NCBI GenBank assembly: GCA_930367215.1
Contig: OV884060.1
Span: 96,186,151 to 96,250,150 of the forward strand
Length of the DNA stretch: 64,000 bases
From: Pollenia angustigena
Taxonomy: Eukaryota > Arthropoda > Insecta > Diptera > Polleniidae
Direction of reading: 5' to 3'
A program made the translations under genes and the position numbers. Below, piece by piece: positions 1 through 10,704 of this stretch (position 1 is the stretch's first letter; every line of letters starts with the position of its first letter). Below the pieces are notes generated by a model, which saw only the letters and a list, made by a program, of their open reading frames with translations, was not told the DNA's origin and ran no database searches.

Positions 1-99
1 ATAATCCACGATGTTAATTGTGAGTCACACCTTAACGTCAAGTTTTTTGCGCAACTTAAATTGACCTTTCTTTGTTTCAGTATTTGACAACTTCTACCA

Positions 100-452
100 T
101 TGAGAGGTACACAATTGAGAAGCGCGTTAAGATTGTAAAGCCTTTTACGAAAATGTGCATTTCGTGCACATCGTGATTTTTTTGGTCAGCATAATCGACC
201 AAATGTTTCCACAATCGGGAGAATTGTGCGCAAATTTCAGCAAACCGGGTCTGTAGGAAATGGGAAACCATATGCGCATGCTGTCCAGTTAGTTCTGCGG
301 CTGGCGGCGTTATCGGGCCGTACTTCTTCGAAAATGAGGTTGGCCAAGCAATTACCGTGAATGGTGTTCGCTATCGCGAGATGATAACGAACTTTCTATA
401 GCCAGAATTTGAGGAAGTGGACCAAAACGATATGTGGTTTATAGGTGTTTAC
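100..452 (+). pseudogene. mariner-like (DUF4817-type) transposase relic, 5' part
   Basis: Several frames read as pieces of an insect mariner/Tc1-group transposase. At 103 there is ERYTIEKRVKIVK, the usual N-terminal helix-turn-helix start. Around 170-250 there is RDFFGQHNRPNV followed by IGRIVRKFQQTGSV. Around 325-410 there is FFENEVGQAITVNGVRYREM. The family enzyme cuts and pastes DNA. This copy lacks the segment between the DNA-binding part and the catalytic core and has stops and frame changes, so it is dead. It ends abruptly where the hAT-type element begins at 453. The bases after that element (5254 on) may resume the QDGAT-like box, but this is weak. Confidence 0.75.
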
Positions 453-721
453 TAGGGATGCCAAACGGGACCAGGTTTTTCGAAACCCGGGATTCGGGAT
501 TTTTAATTAAAAAAACGGAACCCCGGGACGAATCGGGATTTTTCGGGATTTCATATATAAAAGCCAATTTGTAAAATTCATATAATAAGAATTTATTATT
601 TATGTATAGGTTAGGTTAGGTTAAATGGGTAGCCGTCACGAAGACGACTCACTTGGGTCCTTATAGCGGCCCCTTTGTGATACCCCTAGCCAGTGACAAG
701 GGTCAGCCAGTATCCACCAGA

Positions 722-1748
722 CTATTCCCCAGAGGTCACCGCAGTCTCGAACCACCCCGATTCTCTGCAGAACAGGGAGATCGATTTCAGTCCCGCATTG
801 GACAAATCGTCCAGACATGGCAATTCCGGTCTCCCAAAATGCCTCACCCTAATGCCCGCCAGACCGGGGCATTGGCAGAGGAAGTGAAACACCGTCTCCT
901 CCTCCTCCTCCTCATCATGACAACTCCTGCAGTAGTCATTATACGCAAGACCCATCCTCCTAGCATGAGTCCCTATCACCCAGTGACCCGTGATAACCGA
1001 TATCACTGTCCTTATCCGGTCCCTACCGAGACCGAGTAGTACGCGCGTTCTCGCCGCGTCATAGCCAGGCCATAGAGTCCTGGCCATCAAACAGGTACGC
1101 TCGCCCTGCCATCTCCCCTGAGCCCTTCTGTACGACTCCCGTCTGATGAGAGTCCTGCAGCGGGCCATTGAAGTGCCAATCAGGCCGTCGACGAACATGT
1201 CGTCCAACAGACAGCCTTGTTTGGCTAGACTGTCCGCAGTATGGTTGCCGAGGAGCCCACTGTGTCCTGGTACCCATGTCAGCGTTACACTGGAATGTTT
1301 CGCGATCTCATTTAGAGACATCCGGCATTCCACTGTTAACATAGATGTCGTAAAGACACCAGCCAGAGCTGCAATGGCAGCCTTGCTGTCCGTAAATATA
1401 CATAAATATATCCCTCGATATACGATAGTACTTCAGCCAGTTTGCCGCCCGCTTTATGGCAGAGATTTCCGCCTGCAGCGCACTCCTGCCATCTGGCAGC
1501 CTAAAAGAGACCCTGATGTCCAATTCCTCGATGAAGAAACCTCCACCCACTCTGTCGCCCATCCTGGAACCATCGGTGTAGACCCGCAGGGTCGGCTCCA
1601 GAGATCGCGTATTATCGAGCAGCTCATCATAGTTACCATGATGAACCGTGAACAAAGCACCGAAAAAGGGTTCCGGAGTGCAATAGTCCAGCCCCGCCAG
1701 GTCGTATGACGCGTGACCCTGGCATGACCATAGTTCCGCGTAGACCAT
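722..1748 (-). pseudogene. LOA-type LINE RNase H and zinc-binding C-terminal region
   Basis: The minus strand encodes an RNase H start (RVYTDGSRMG, then EISAIKRAANW) at about 1450-1650 and its end (TWVPGHSGLLGNHTADSLA) at about 1200-1290 in another frame. Then comes a cysteine-histidine segment, CRSCHDEEEEEETVFHFLCQC, at about 870-960. The first TDGS aspartate and the ExxA glutamate are kept. RNase H would remove RNA from the cDNA hybrid during target-primed reverse transcription. At least one frameshift, near 1330-1450, separates the two halves. GAG codons in a tract at 898-915 encode the acidic run. Confidence 0.8.
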
Positions 1749-1805
1749 AGGCCCACCGCCCCCAGTCTCATAGCGGAAGTCAAGGCCTGTTGTTCGGCGA
1801 TGATA

Positions 1806-3271
1806 TCAATCGGCAACCAGTCTAGCATAGTAAACAGTGCCTTCGTCGGCAGCCAACCTATATACTTTCTCAAGCATCCTGCAGTACCGTCCCCTTTCCA
1901 TGGCAGGCCACAACACTATGACCCCATAGAAGAGAATCGGTTTTACCACCGCTACAAAGATCCATTCGACACCCCTGGGGCCCAGGCCCCAGCTCCTGAC
2001 CAAGGATCTCTTGCAGGTGTATAAGGCCACAATAGCCCTATCAACCCTCGTCCGAACGTTGAGTTCCCATGATAGTTTGCTATCGAGAATTATATTTGGC
2101 ACTGTTCGAGAGCCTCAGCTCCGTGCCGTTTAGCCTAGGAAGCCTAAAGTTGCCAACCTTGTACTTCCTGGTAAAGAGTACCAACTCAGTTTTCTGTGGA
2201 TTGACACCAAGTCCACAGGAAGTGCTCCAAGAGCTTAGAATCTGCAATGCAGATTCCATACAATGGGACAATGTGTCCAGGTGTCATCCGCATACGCGAC
2301 GGTTCTTATCCCTAAACTGTCGAACCGGCCCAGCAATGTGTTCACCGTCAGGTTCCATAGTAGAGGGGACAGAACCTCACCTTGCGGGGTGCCCCTGTGC
2401 ACAAATCTGCAAACATTAGTAGCACCCATCGTGGATTCAATGATCCTATTATCGAGTAGATTACCAATAATTCTACAAATTACATCGTCAACCCCAACCT
2501 CCCTCATCGACTCCAAGATGGAGTTGGGTTTGACATTATTGAAAGCTCCCTCAATGTCCAGAAAGGCCACAAGTGAGTATTCCCGAAATTCAAGGGGTTT
2601 CTCAATGTAGCCGACCAGTGAGTGGAGCGCCGTCTCTACAAACTTTCCCTTGGTGTAGGCATGCTGCGATGAAGAGAGCAAATGTCTAGGAATAGACATC
2701 CTCAGATGAATATCAATGACCCTTTCAAGGGTCTTGAGAAGAAAAGACGACAGGCTGATTGGCCTATAGTCCTTAGGTCTGGTGTGGGATGCTTTACCTC
2801 CCTTTGGAATGAAAACAACCCTACATCTAGTCCATCGGATGGGAACGTACGAGAATCTAATACATTCCGTATAAATAGCCAAGGAATCAGAAGCCCCGCA
2901 TTCTTTTGAAGGTCGGCCGGAATAATACCGTCCGGACCAGGAGCCTTAAAGGAGTCGAAGCTCCTTATCGCCCAATTGAGCCTATCATAGCACAGAGAAA
3001 TGGACACGGGTCCAGGCTCTGATAAGCAGTTGATCTTCCGTGGTGTTGGAAGGGAATTGCCAGGAAAGTGCGTGTCAATTAACACCTCCAGCGTCTCCTG
3101 ACTATTCGTAGTCCAGCTACCATCAGCTTTCTGAATGTAGCTAGGGACAGCCGGGCAAGAAGCCATTATTTTGCGCAACCGGTTTGTCTCAGAGGAGCCT
3201 TCCACGCCGCTGCAGAAGTTCCTCCAGGCATTCCGTTTCGCCGATCTAACCAAATTTTTAAACCTATTCAA
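1806..3271 (-). pseudogene. LOA-type LINE reverse transcriptase region
   Basis: The region reads in several minus-strand frames. At about 2930 there is KAPGPDGIIPADL, then DYRPISLSSFLLKTLERV at about 2750, then SLVAFLDIEGAFNNVK (motif A) at about 2540, then RGTPQGEVLSPLLWNL (motif B) at about 2370, and AYADDTW (motif C, catalytic YADD) at about 2290. After a frameshift the thumb and connection follow (GLGVNPQKTELVLFTRKYK, then IILDSKLSWELNVRTRV). The catalytic aspartates of motifs A and C are present, but frameshifts near 2240-2270 and 2080-2100 and a break near 2880 make the copy non-functional. Confidence 0.85.
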
Positions 3272-3289
3272 TGCCGACTTATAATCCGA

Positions 3290-4085
3290 CTAGTTTCCCA
3301 GTCGTTTAGCCATATTGAATAACCTACGACAGTCTGCGAGACTGTGCAATCTCAGGGCTCCACCCCCCTTCTTCCTAACCACTCGCCTACAGGCCAGTGC
3401 CGTTAACTGACGCAGTGCCCCCGATAGGAACTCCACTGCCATTTCAGTCTCCGTAATGCCACTAATGACAGGGACTGAGCCCAGAGAATCAGCGAGTAGA
3501 CTAGCCTGATAGTCCCACCTCGTTCTCCTCCTATTCACAAAAGTACACACCCCCAAGGGGGGTGGACCTAATTGAAACTCAACATACCTGTGGTCCGAAA
3601 AAGAACAGTCATTTGAGACCGCCCAGTTACTTATTAAGTCGGAGTGTTCCGAGCTGACCAAAAGATAAAAGAAAATAGCGACTCACCTCTAGTGTTGGTG
3701 TTGGAGCTGCCCCACGTGATGTGGTGCGCGTTAGCGTCAGCACAGATAACCACCGGGGTACCCATGGAGCCGGCTTTGGCTACCAAGCCACGAACAAGCC
3801 TATTAGGTGGCTCATTGTCCTGGTCATGCGCCATATAGCCCGAGACGATCCAGATCGACATGCCGCCCTTCTCTAAGGCCGCTGAAGTTGTGTCTTCATC
3901 ACTGAAATCAGAAAGAATGAAGATATCCAGCGTGTTTTAAGCCAAAATACAAGATCTAATTTTACCTGTTGTTTTGGCATATAGGAGCTTATAGCCCTTG
4001 AGGTTTAATCCGCAAACCCGATCCTTGTGGATCCATGGATCTTGGATCATTATTAGCTCCTCCTCTCTCTCTACCACCCGGAGGA
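3290..4085 (-). pseudogene. LOA-type LINE AP-like endonuclease region
   Basis: Minus-strand translation gives EEELIMIQDPWIHKDRVCGLNL at about 4010-4070, then SIWIVSGYMAHDQDNEPPNR and VVICADANAHHITWGSS (an endonuclease core with the DANAH motif) at 3700-3860, and CSFSDHRYVEFQLG (the SDH catalytic motif) at about 3560-3610. This enzyme nicks the target DNA to prime reverse transcription. A stop near 3940 and a frame change near 3650 break it. The sequence upstream of the endonuclease start is missing, which sets the 5' truncation of this copy. Confidence 0.75.
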
Positions 4086-4251
4086 GCAGTGCAGTATTAA
4101 AACAAATTAATTCATGAAGAAAATTAACTCATTACAAAATAATACAGTTTAATGTATTCTTTTAAAGTAATATGGAAGTATTATGTATTAAAACTTATAT
4201 TGTAAAAAGCTTCTAAAACAAATGAATGACGTCTGATAACACTATGCTAGT

Positions 4252-4780
4252 TAAAAAAACAGACGAGCCGGGCACATGGCGTTTTAACATAATTCGGGTA
4301 CGCTGAATCCAGTGGTGCCCGCCGTTTTTTAGGTTGGCTCTGGTTTTCAAGATATTCCGTTATTTCGAAAATGGAGGAGGTTACACATCACATATTCGCA
4401 TTACTCAAAAACGCTTTAGCTTAGTGAAAAAAACTAAAAAAAACGAAATTCCGCAATAAAATTATAAAATAACTTCTTTCTTATTGAGGTCGGTCATACA
4501 TTTTATCCCACTAGGAGCGTCTCCTGGGCATTTATGGGACTTTTTCTTCAATATATTTCTAGTCTGCATTGAATATTTTGTATGGGAGTGCCTTAAGGAA
4601 TAGAGATAGCGGGTAGGTATGTTAGAAATAAAAGATTGGGATGAAAAATAAAGTGGGGTCGGTCATACATTTGACCCATCTAGGGGCATCCTAGGCCCTG
4701 CAAGAGCCAAAGTTTAAGAATTTTCTTAAACCGCCAACAACTAGGTTAAAACGCCAGGTGCCCAGCTTGTCTCAAAAAAA
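4252..4780. repeat. short TIR element of the GCTGAATCCAGTGG family
   Basis: The ends match as inverted repeats: cagacgagccgggcac at 4260 and, read in reverse complement, gagacaagctgggcac at the right end. Inside it are two motifs shared with other places in the window: gctgaatccagtggtgc (4305) and ggtcggtcatacatttgac (4657). No coding potential is visible. Related copies are at 7185-8060 and 61540-62750. It is a MITE-like repeat of unassigned superfamily. Confidence 0.6.
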
Positions 4781-5259
4781 ATGTTAGTTTCTTGCACAGT
4801 GTAATTGATACCTTATTTTATTGCAAACCAATGTTCGCATTCAACACTTCTGGGTATCGTAAATAAATAGATACATGTACGCTATATGTCAATATTTAAT
4901 TTATTTTATTTCAAATATATGTATATGCAAGTATTAATTTAAATAAAATAAACTTAAACAAATATGTGTCCAAAGACCTTTGGAACCCCATTTTGCGTGC
5001 GCAGTTCTATTATCATTAACTTAGAAAAAAGACCACACCTTCTGATTTTGTTTTCGTGGTACAAAATGCATTGCATGTAACATTTATTCACTTGTGACTT
5101 TTTTTGTAACCAGTTAAAAATTAGGTTCATGCCAGTATGGCTTAATATTAAATTTTTGAATTTTTACTAAGCTCAAAATCTCGGGATTCGGGACTTAAAT
5201 TTTTAAAATAATCCGGGATTTCGGTATTCGGGATCGGCATCTCTAGTGTTTGATGGTCA

Positions 5260-5485
5260 AACGGTTTCTTGATACCGTTACTGCTGCTCCAGCTTTGGTA
5301 AATAATCAAAAATTTAAGATTAAATACAATACCAAAGTGAAACGATTACTTTTGACCGATACCGAGTATTTTTTTACCGATACTACTTGGTACTCGGCTT
5401 CTAAGTATCGATTACAAAAATACTTGGTACTTTTATAAAAGTATCGAATATGTACTTGTATTTACTCGTATCGTTTCATCCCTAG
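5260..5485. repeat. degenerate short repeat ending in ATCCCTAG
   Basis: The stretch is a run of related gataccg, gtatcg and ggtactt motifs and ends in tcgtttcatccctag, which resembles a hAT terminal repeat. A matching left end is not clear. There is no coding sequence. Confidence 0.3.
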
Positions 5486-5655
5486 TTATACCATAAAGGA
5501 GAAAATTCTTGCGTCCGCCAAAAGGCCGGCTATACAGAGAAGCTTTAGTAAGCGAAGCCGGTGTTTGTTATACCATGGAGGAGAAAATCCTTGCGCCCGG
5601 CCGAAGGCCGGCTATACAGCGAAGCTTTAGTTAGCGGAGCAGGTCTTTGTTATAC
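5486..5655. repeat. 82-bp tandem repeat, two units
   Basis: Units begin ttatacca at 5486, 5568 and (start of a third) 5650, a constant 82-bp spacing. Each carries a small GC-rich hairpin of the type ggccggctatacag. A similar gaggagaaaa..gcggcc motif recurs in the hairpin at 42998-43350. The following 5656-5900 holds only short palindromic copies of ggctttatgtccc and no gene. Confidence 0.7.
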
Positions 5656-5917
5656 CATATAAGCATTTGTAACGCAACACATCAAATGGGACATAACACC
5701 ATAATGGCTTTATGTCCCATTCCACTAAAATTGATATGAGACTTAAGACCATATCAAAATTATGGCTTTATGTCCGTTTGGATTGAGACATAAAGCCATT
5801 ATGGCTTTATGTCCTATGGCTTTGTGAGACCCCACCGTCTTATACATTCAATAAAGTGATAAAAACAACGAACTACCGTTGTTTCCTGCACAAGTACAAA
5901 CATTTAGTCGATAGTAA

Positions 5918-5980
5918 TATCGATATATCGATAGTGAAATCTGAACTATCGATAAATATCGATAGTTGAAAATATCGATA
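5918..5980. promoter_or_regulatory. cluster of five ATCGAT motifs
   Basis: Five ATCGAT hexamers lie within 63 bp, several as TATCGATA. In Drosophila, TATCGATA is the DREF element and CGATA is bound by the boundary factor BEAF-32. Here the cluster lies among repeats and abuts gtatcccagcact, which resembles a transposon end. It may simply be a MITE terminus, and no adjacent gene is visible. Confidence 0.3.
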
Positions 5981-5997
5981 GTATCCCAGCACTAATA

Positions 5998-6556
5998 GGA
6001 ATAGCTTATCCCGTCAACAATAAATTTCAAGTGTTTTTGTCAAGAAAAAAACTGGGAATTAAGCACGAATAACAAAATCTTTTGAAATTAAAAATTTTGT
6101 ATTCCAAAAATTTAAATTACTTTTTGATAATAAACAGGCAAGTGCACGGCCTAAAAAACACTTAATTGACAACATCTGTTGTAGTTTTTATTTTGTTTTT
6201 CTTAACCTACTTACAACTACAATTAATGTTGAGAGAATTTCAACTAATTGTAGTGGGGAATGTAAGATGAGATAAACCCACTGTTGTTTATTGTTGATGT
6301 GTTTTGTTTAAACTTTGATATTATTACAAGTAGAACTGTTGCTATAATTCTTATACGTTTAACAGTTTTATTTGGTTTAATATCTTTAGTTTTTCTAAAA
6401 TCTTTATGGATGAAGTTTCCTGATGATCTGGCCTAAGCAACCAGTGAAATGCGCATAGGAATAGCTTATCCCATCAACAATAAATTTCAAGTGTTTTTGT
6501 CAAGAAAAAAACTGGGAATTAAGCACGAATAACAAAATCTTTTGAAAATAAAAATT
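5998..6556 (-). repeat. 460-bp repeat unit, about 1.2 copies, related to the terminal satellite
   Basis: The motif ggaatagcttatccc starts at 5998 and again at 6458. The sequence between is the reverse complement, with small differences, of the 470-bp unit repeated at 62751-64000. It contains gatgatctggcctaagcaacc and caactaattgtagtgggg. It has no coding potential. The shared family at both ends of the window suggests a dispersed satellite or the internal repeat of a mobile element. Confidence 0.8.
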
Positions 6557-7184
6557 TTACAATTTTGTTTGACATTTTAAAATTTTAATTTTAAGTGTAT
6601 TTAATGTGCTGTCTGCGTGGTACAATACTTATATGGGTAATTCCATGTCAAAACGACGAAGAGTGGGACAGGACCCCTTCCGATTTTAATGAAATTTGGT
6701 GTAAGGTTGCTTTTATCTTATAAGGAACAAATGTATATGAACGAATTTTTTCGAAAGTTATGTATGTTATATTCAAAATGTCATAATTTTGCCGAATTAG
6801 CCGAATGTGTTGTGGTTATTGCTTTAATATCTCGAAAACTAATTGAAATACGAAGATGATTTTAATGTCATTTTAAAGAAAATACTTGGGGCTACAAACC
6901 ATTTACTATTGAAGAACAAAAATTTTTTTTGAAAAATGTAATATCTGGAAAATTTTAAATTTTAAATTTTAAAAACGGACTAAGTCAAAAACCTATTTTT
7001 TTATTTGGCTAATTTTTTTTGTATAGTACCTCAAACTGTTCTTTAAAAATTCCGAGACTTTGAAGGAGGTGTTTCTTTTCTTTTTTAAGATATGATTTTT
7101 TTTCCCTTTCGCAACCTTTAAAAAAATAATATTAAAATAGATTTTTAATATTGTAATTTTGAGCAATAAGTACACTGTGCAAGT

Positions 7185-8060
7185 TGCAAAAAACAGACCA
7201 GCCGCACACCTGGCACTTTACCCTAATTGGGGACGCTGAATCCAGTGGTGCTAACCGTTTTTAAAATCTTTTCTTTAGCTTCACTCGGAGAATCAAATCT
7301 TGTAACGTTAATTTAACCGCCTTATACTCAATGCAAATGGATGAAACTTTGCAGGCATACATATTCCCGATGACAATTCACGAATACATGGGCGTAGCCA
7401 GGATAAAATCTAGGGGGAGGGCAAAATTTTTTTAAATGTTCTTTTTTAAGAAAAGCCTTTCTTAAAATTTTTTTTTTAAATGTTCTTATTTTAGGTGAGC
7501 TCTTGTTTTTAAGATATACCGTTATTTGAGCCGTTTATTTTGAAAGTGGCATAAGTCATTTTGTTTTTAAGTTGAGCTATTTAAGGGTTTGCGTTTTAAC
7601 ACGTTTAAAAATATGGATGCTAACTTTCGAGAAGATTCACTTGTATTTGATATATCATGATAATGATATTTTTCTCAGAATTTATTATTATTATTATAAT
7701 TATTATTATTATTATTATTATTTATTATTATTATTTATTATTAACTCGATTTTTTTGAAAAAGTGACTTATGCCACTTTCAAAATAAACGGCTCATTTCT
7801 AAAATGTAAGAGGTAGCACAGCATATATTCGCGTAACTCAAAAACGGTTTAGTTTATTGAAATAACTAAAAAAAACGAAATTCGGCAATAAATAATAAAG
7901 TGGGGGGTCATACATTTGACCCATCTAGAAGCATCCCGCATCGCTGCAGGGGCCAAATTAAAGAATTTTATTAAGCCGCAATATTTGTATGGTACAGCGC
8001 GTAGGATGCTCCTAGATGGATCAAATGTATGACCAACCCCACTTTATTATTTATTGCCGA
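7185..8060. repeat. nested GCTGAATCCAGTGG-family repeat
   Basis: It begins cagaccagccgcacacctggc (compare 4260), then gacgctgaatccagtggtgc at 7234. It contains opposed copies of the gtcatacatttgacccatct motif (7907 forward; 8000-8035 reverse). Inside is a hairpin with arms at 7528-7561 and 7760-7794 sharing gagccgtttattttgaaag. There is no coding sequence. Confidence 0.55.
7678..7746. repeat. TTA/ATT trinucleotide microsatellite
   Basis: An almost pure run of ATT units, with a few slips, sits in the loop of the hairpin at 7528-7794. Confidence 0.85.
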
Positions 8061-8469
8061 ATTTTGGTTTTTTAAATTAAAATCATCTTCGTATGTCAAT
8101 TAGTTTTCGAGATATTGAAGAAATAAGCACAACACATTCGGCTAATTTGGCGAAATTATGACATGTTAAATATGACATAACTTTCGAAAAAAAATTTGTA
8201 AATTTTTTTTCGTTCATATATGTTCCTTATAAGATAAAAGCAACCTTCTCACCAAATTTCATTAAAATCGGGAGGGGTCGTGTCCTACTCTTGGTCGTTT
8301 TGACATGGAATTACCCATATGTTTTATTAAAAAAAATTTGTTTATACATATACATACATATATATATATATTTTTTTTTTGTAAAATAATGTAAAGTTCT
8401 TCTACGTATGTAAAATGTTTGTGTTTTTTTTTTGTAATTCTTATTATTTGTTTTATTTTGTATTACAAT

Positions 8470-9060
8470 ATTTGTTATGTTATACTAGCTTAACCCGATG
8501 CGCTTCGCTACACTACTTTAACCACGCTTGAACACTCTCCCTTTAATAGTTCTTCAGTTGAGAGATATTTAATATATGCATCCTATGGGAGGTACTTCCC
8601 CCCTGCGCCTTCACACTTTATTTTTTTTATCAAAAGTGAAGTATACCATAAGAGTCACTTCTACAAAGTTTGAACATTCTCACCATAACAGTTCTTAAGA
8701 TATGCGATACTAAACATTGGCGTCCTATGGGGGGGTACCACATACCCCGCTGCTATTTTATTTAAATTTTGGGGCTCAGAAGATCCTTCTTCAAAAAGTT
8801 CAACAAAATGCGTGCAGCGGCTCTTATTAATATTTCTATCTATGAGGGGTACTGCTACTCCTCTGTCTACTCCGCCCATTTTTATATTGAAATTTATAGT
8901 TTACCATAATAGTAGCTTTAATCACGTTTGAACACTCTCGATATTTAATATATGCATCCTATGAGAGGTATTGCCCCCCCAGCGCCTACCCGCTTTATTT
9001 TTATTTTCAATAGTGTAGTATACCATAAGAGTGACTTCTGGAAAGTTTGAACATTCTCAC
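8470..9060. repeat. degenerate direct repeats of unknown class
   Basis: Variants of tttgaacattctcaccataac recur near 8530, 8670, 8925 and 9035, and variants of gcatcctatgggaggtac near 8580, 8715 and 8955. The block starts with ctagcttaacccgatgcgcttcgc. No gene is visible. Just before it, 8330-8470 is T-rich and TA-rich simple sequence. Confidence 0.5.
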
Positions 9061-9062
9061 TA

Positions 9063-9631
9063 TAACAGTTTTGTTATCACCAGCGTCTTCTTTGTATTTT
9101 CGCCAATTGTTTGTGGTACCATTGTTTTTAACATATCAGAGTCTATTTGAATTCTTGACAGTGCATCTGCGTTAGTATTATTTTTTCCTTTTTTATACAC
9201 TATTTGGAAATCATAATCAGATAGCTTTAATCGAATTCTGATTAATTTCGAGCTTGGGTTCTTGTGAGAGAATAATGCAATCAGCGGACGGTGGTCTGTT
9301 ACTACTATAAATTTTTTGCCATATAAATAGGGTCGGAAAAATTGTATACCCCAATAAATTCCAAGTAATTCTTTCTCGATTACAGATTTATTCCTTTCGT
9401 ATTTGTTAAGTGAGCGACTGGCAAATGATATTGGTCTATCATCACCAATTTCTCGTTGTGATAATATAGCACCTAAAGCAAATTCTGATGCATCTGTTGT
9501 TAGGACGAATGGGTTATTGAAATTTGTATACTGTAAAACAGGTGGACTAATAAGTTTATTTTTTAGAGTTTCGAAAGCTGTTTGACATTGTTCAGTCCAT
9601 TCAAATTTTTGACCTTTTTTCAATAATCTGT
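9063..9631 (-). pseudogene. gypsy-type pol fragment: RNase H region
   Basis: The minus strand is open through the RT/RNase H junction of a Ty3/gypsy element. It reads KGQKFEWTEQCQTAFETLK, then VLTTDASEFALGAILSQ (RNase H catalytic D), SRSLNKYERNKSVIEKELL (catalytic E), VVTDHRPLIAL (catalytic D) and KGKNNTNADALSR (C-terminal box). All four signature positions are present, so the domain itself is well preserved. The fragment stops at 9631, where a long-TIR element is inserted. The upstream RT part of the same protein is at 18113-18375. Nothing of the integrase is found beyond 9060. Confidence 0.85.
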
Positions 9632-10704
9632 ACCCATGTTCTGTAACTTTAGTGAGAACTTCTTGCATCGAAAAGATGTGAAACAAAATATTCCATCGTT
9701 TCTCGAAAAGTGAGAGAAATGTGTTTCTGTAACTCATGTCGAAAACTATCAAAAGAGATTACGTCGTTACGTTATAAATGTCATAATATTGCACTCGAAG
9801 CCGATGTGACATTGCAGACGTTCAGAACGCCAGTAGCACATATTGTTGACGGCGACCAAAATTTACCAAAAATTTAAAATTTTTCAACGACGGCGGCGAA
9901 TATACAACCGTCGGCTATACCAAATTGTGTAAAGAGCGACTTTAATGTTTGTTGTTTGCAAACGAGCTTTGAAGACATTCGTATACATATTTTATTAAAA
10001 TGTTAAAAGCAAAATAATAAAACAATGAAAAATGTGCCAAGAACAAAATAATATTATTATTATTCTTTGCATTTTGCATTTTTAATTGTTTTTTAGTGTT
10101 AAAACTTTTTCTCGCCCCATTTTTTTCGTGAGTTTATTTGACAGTTCAAAGCGGGAACTTTTCTCACCAAAATGTTACATACTACGTTTATACGCACCAC
10201 TTATTCGCAAATAAATATATAGCAAGCAGAGAATATTGCCGCATAAACAGTGAATTAAATTTTTGTTTGCAAATATCTAACCAGAGACCTGCGCCGTGGG
10301 TTTTCATCGGCGGCGGCGGCGGCTGACGCAAAAAATTGCTCGGCGGCGGCTCGCTCCGGCTGTTAGCCGATGTGGCTGTCAGCCGATGGGATATGTATAT
10401 TAAAATTATATGATGTATATTTGTGTAAACATATTTGTATGTGTTTATATTAAACAAACCATTTTTCAAACTATAATTCACTACTCATGGCATAAGAATA
10501 TGTTTTTGTTTAAACAGGAATCACATGTTTTCAATGACACAGGAAATCAAACATTAATTGAATAATTAGCTATTCCAGAGGTACAAAATTTAAAATTTTT
10601 ACATATAAAACAATTATAATAAAAAACACCATCTTTTTTAGAACTTCTATTTATATTTGTTCGGCTTGAAAACGGTCTCTTAAAAAAGGACAAAATGTGG
10701 TACA

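Larger units (their letters stand above)
606..4095 (-). mobile_element. LOA-type non-LTR retrotransposon, degenerate copy 1
   Basis: On the minus strand the order is endonuclease, reverse transcriptase, RNase H, then a CCHC-like region, ending near 606. The presence of an RNase H domain together with a GTPQGEVLSPLLWNL box points to the LOA/I side of the LINE tree rather than Jockey. The 3' end is a short run of TAACC units (plus strand ggttaggttaggtt at 609-623) rather than poly(A). The 5' end is lost at about 4095, so ORF1 is missing. A diverged second copy lies at 44618-45905 with its upstream part at 57515-57676. Confidence 0.8.
453..5245. mobile_element. hAT-like element, hosts a LOA-type LINE
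   Basis: The ends are TAGGGATGCC at 453 and GGCATCTCTA ending at 5245, an imperfect terminal inverted repeat. The flanks are gtgtttac (445-452) and gtgtttga (5246-5253), an 8-bp duplication with two mismatches, as expected for hAT elements. Inside both ends there are repeated cggGATTCGGGATTT-type motifs (480-550 and 5180-5235). No transposase is recognisable, so it is non-autonomous. Most of its length is later insertion: the LINE at 606-4095 and the inverted repeat at 4252-4780. It interrupts the mariner-like relic. Confidence 0.65.
6631..8320. mobile_element. long-inverted-repeat DNA element with nested repeats
   Basis: The left end atatgggtaattccatgtc (6631) matches in reverse complement the right end finishing at 8320. 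Homology continues inward for about 250 bp on each side, including motifs on cttataaggaacaaatgtat and ccgaattagccgaatgtgtt. If the outer ATAT is a 4-bp TSD the element is 6635-8316; a TA TSD is equally possible. No transposase is seen. The middle (7185-8060) is occupied by another repeat family. The superfamily is not assigned. Confidence 0.65.

Noticed and set aside
609..623. Telomeric repeat (GGTTA)n
   Set aside because: Only a few units, located exactly at the 3' end of a LINE and repeated at the same place in its second copy.
653..2610. Several plus-strand ORFs of 115-187 codons
   Set aside because: They are shadows of the minus-strand LOA-type LINE, whose GC content keeps opposite frames open.
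8661..8879. 72-codon minus-strand ORF in the 8470-9060 repeats
   Set aside because: It lies across degenerate direct repeats, has no recognisable domain, and its motifs come from the repeat unit.
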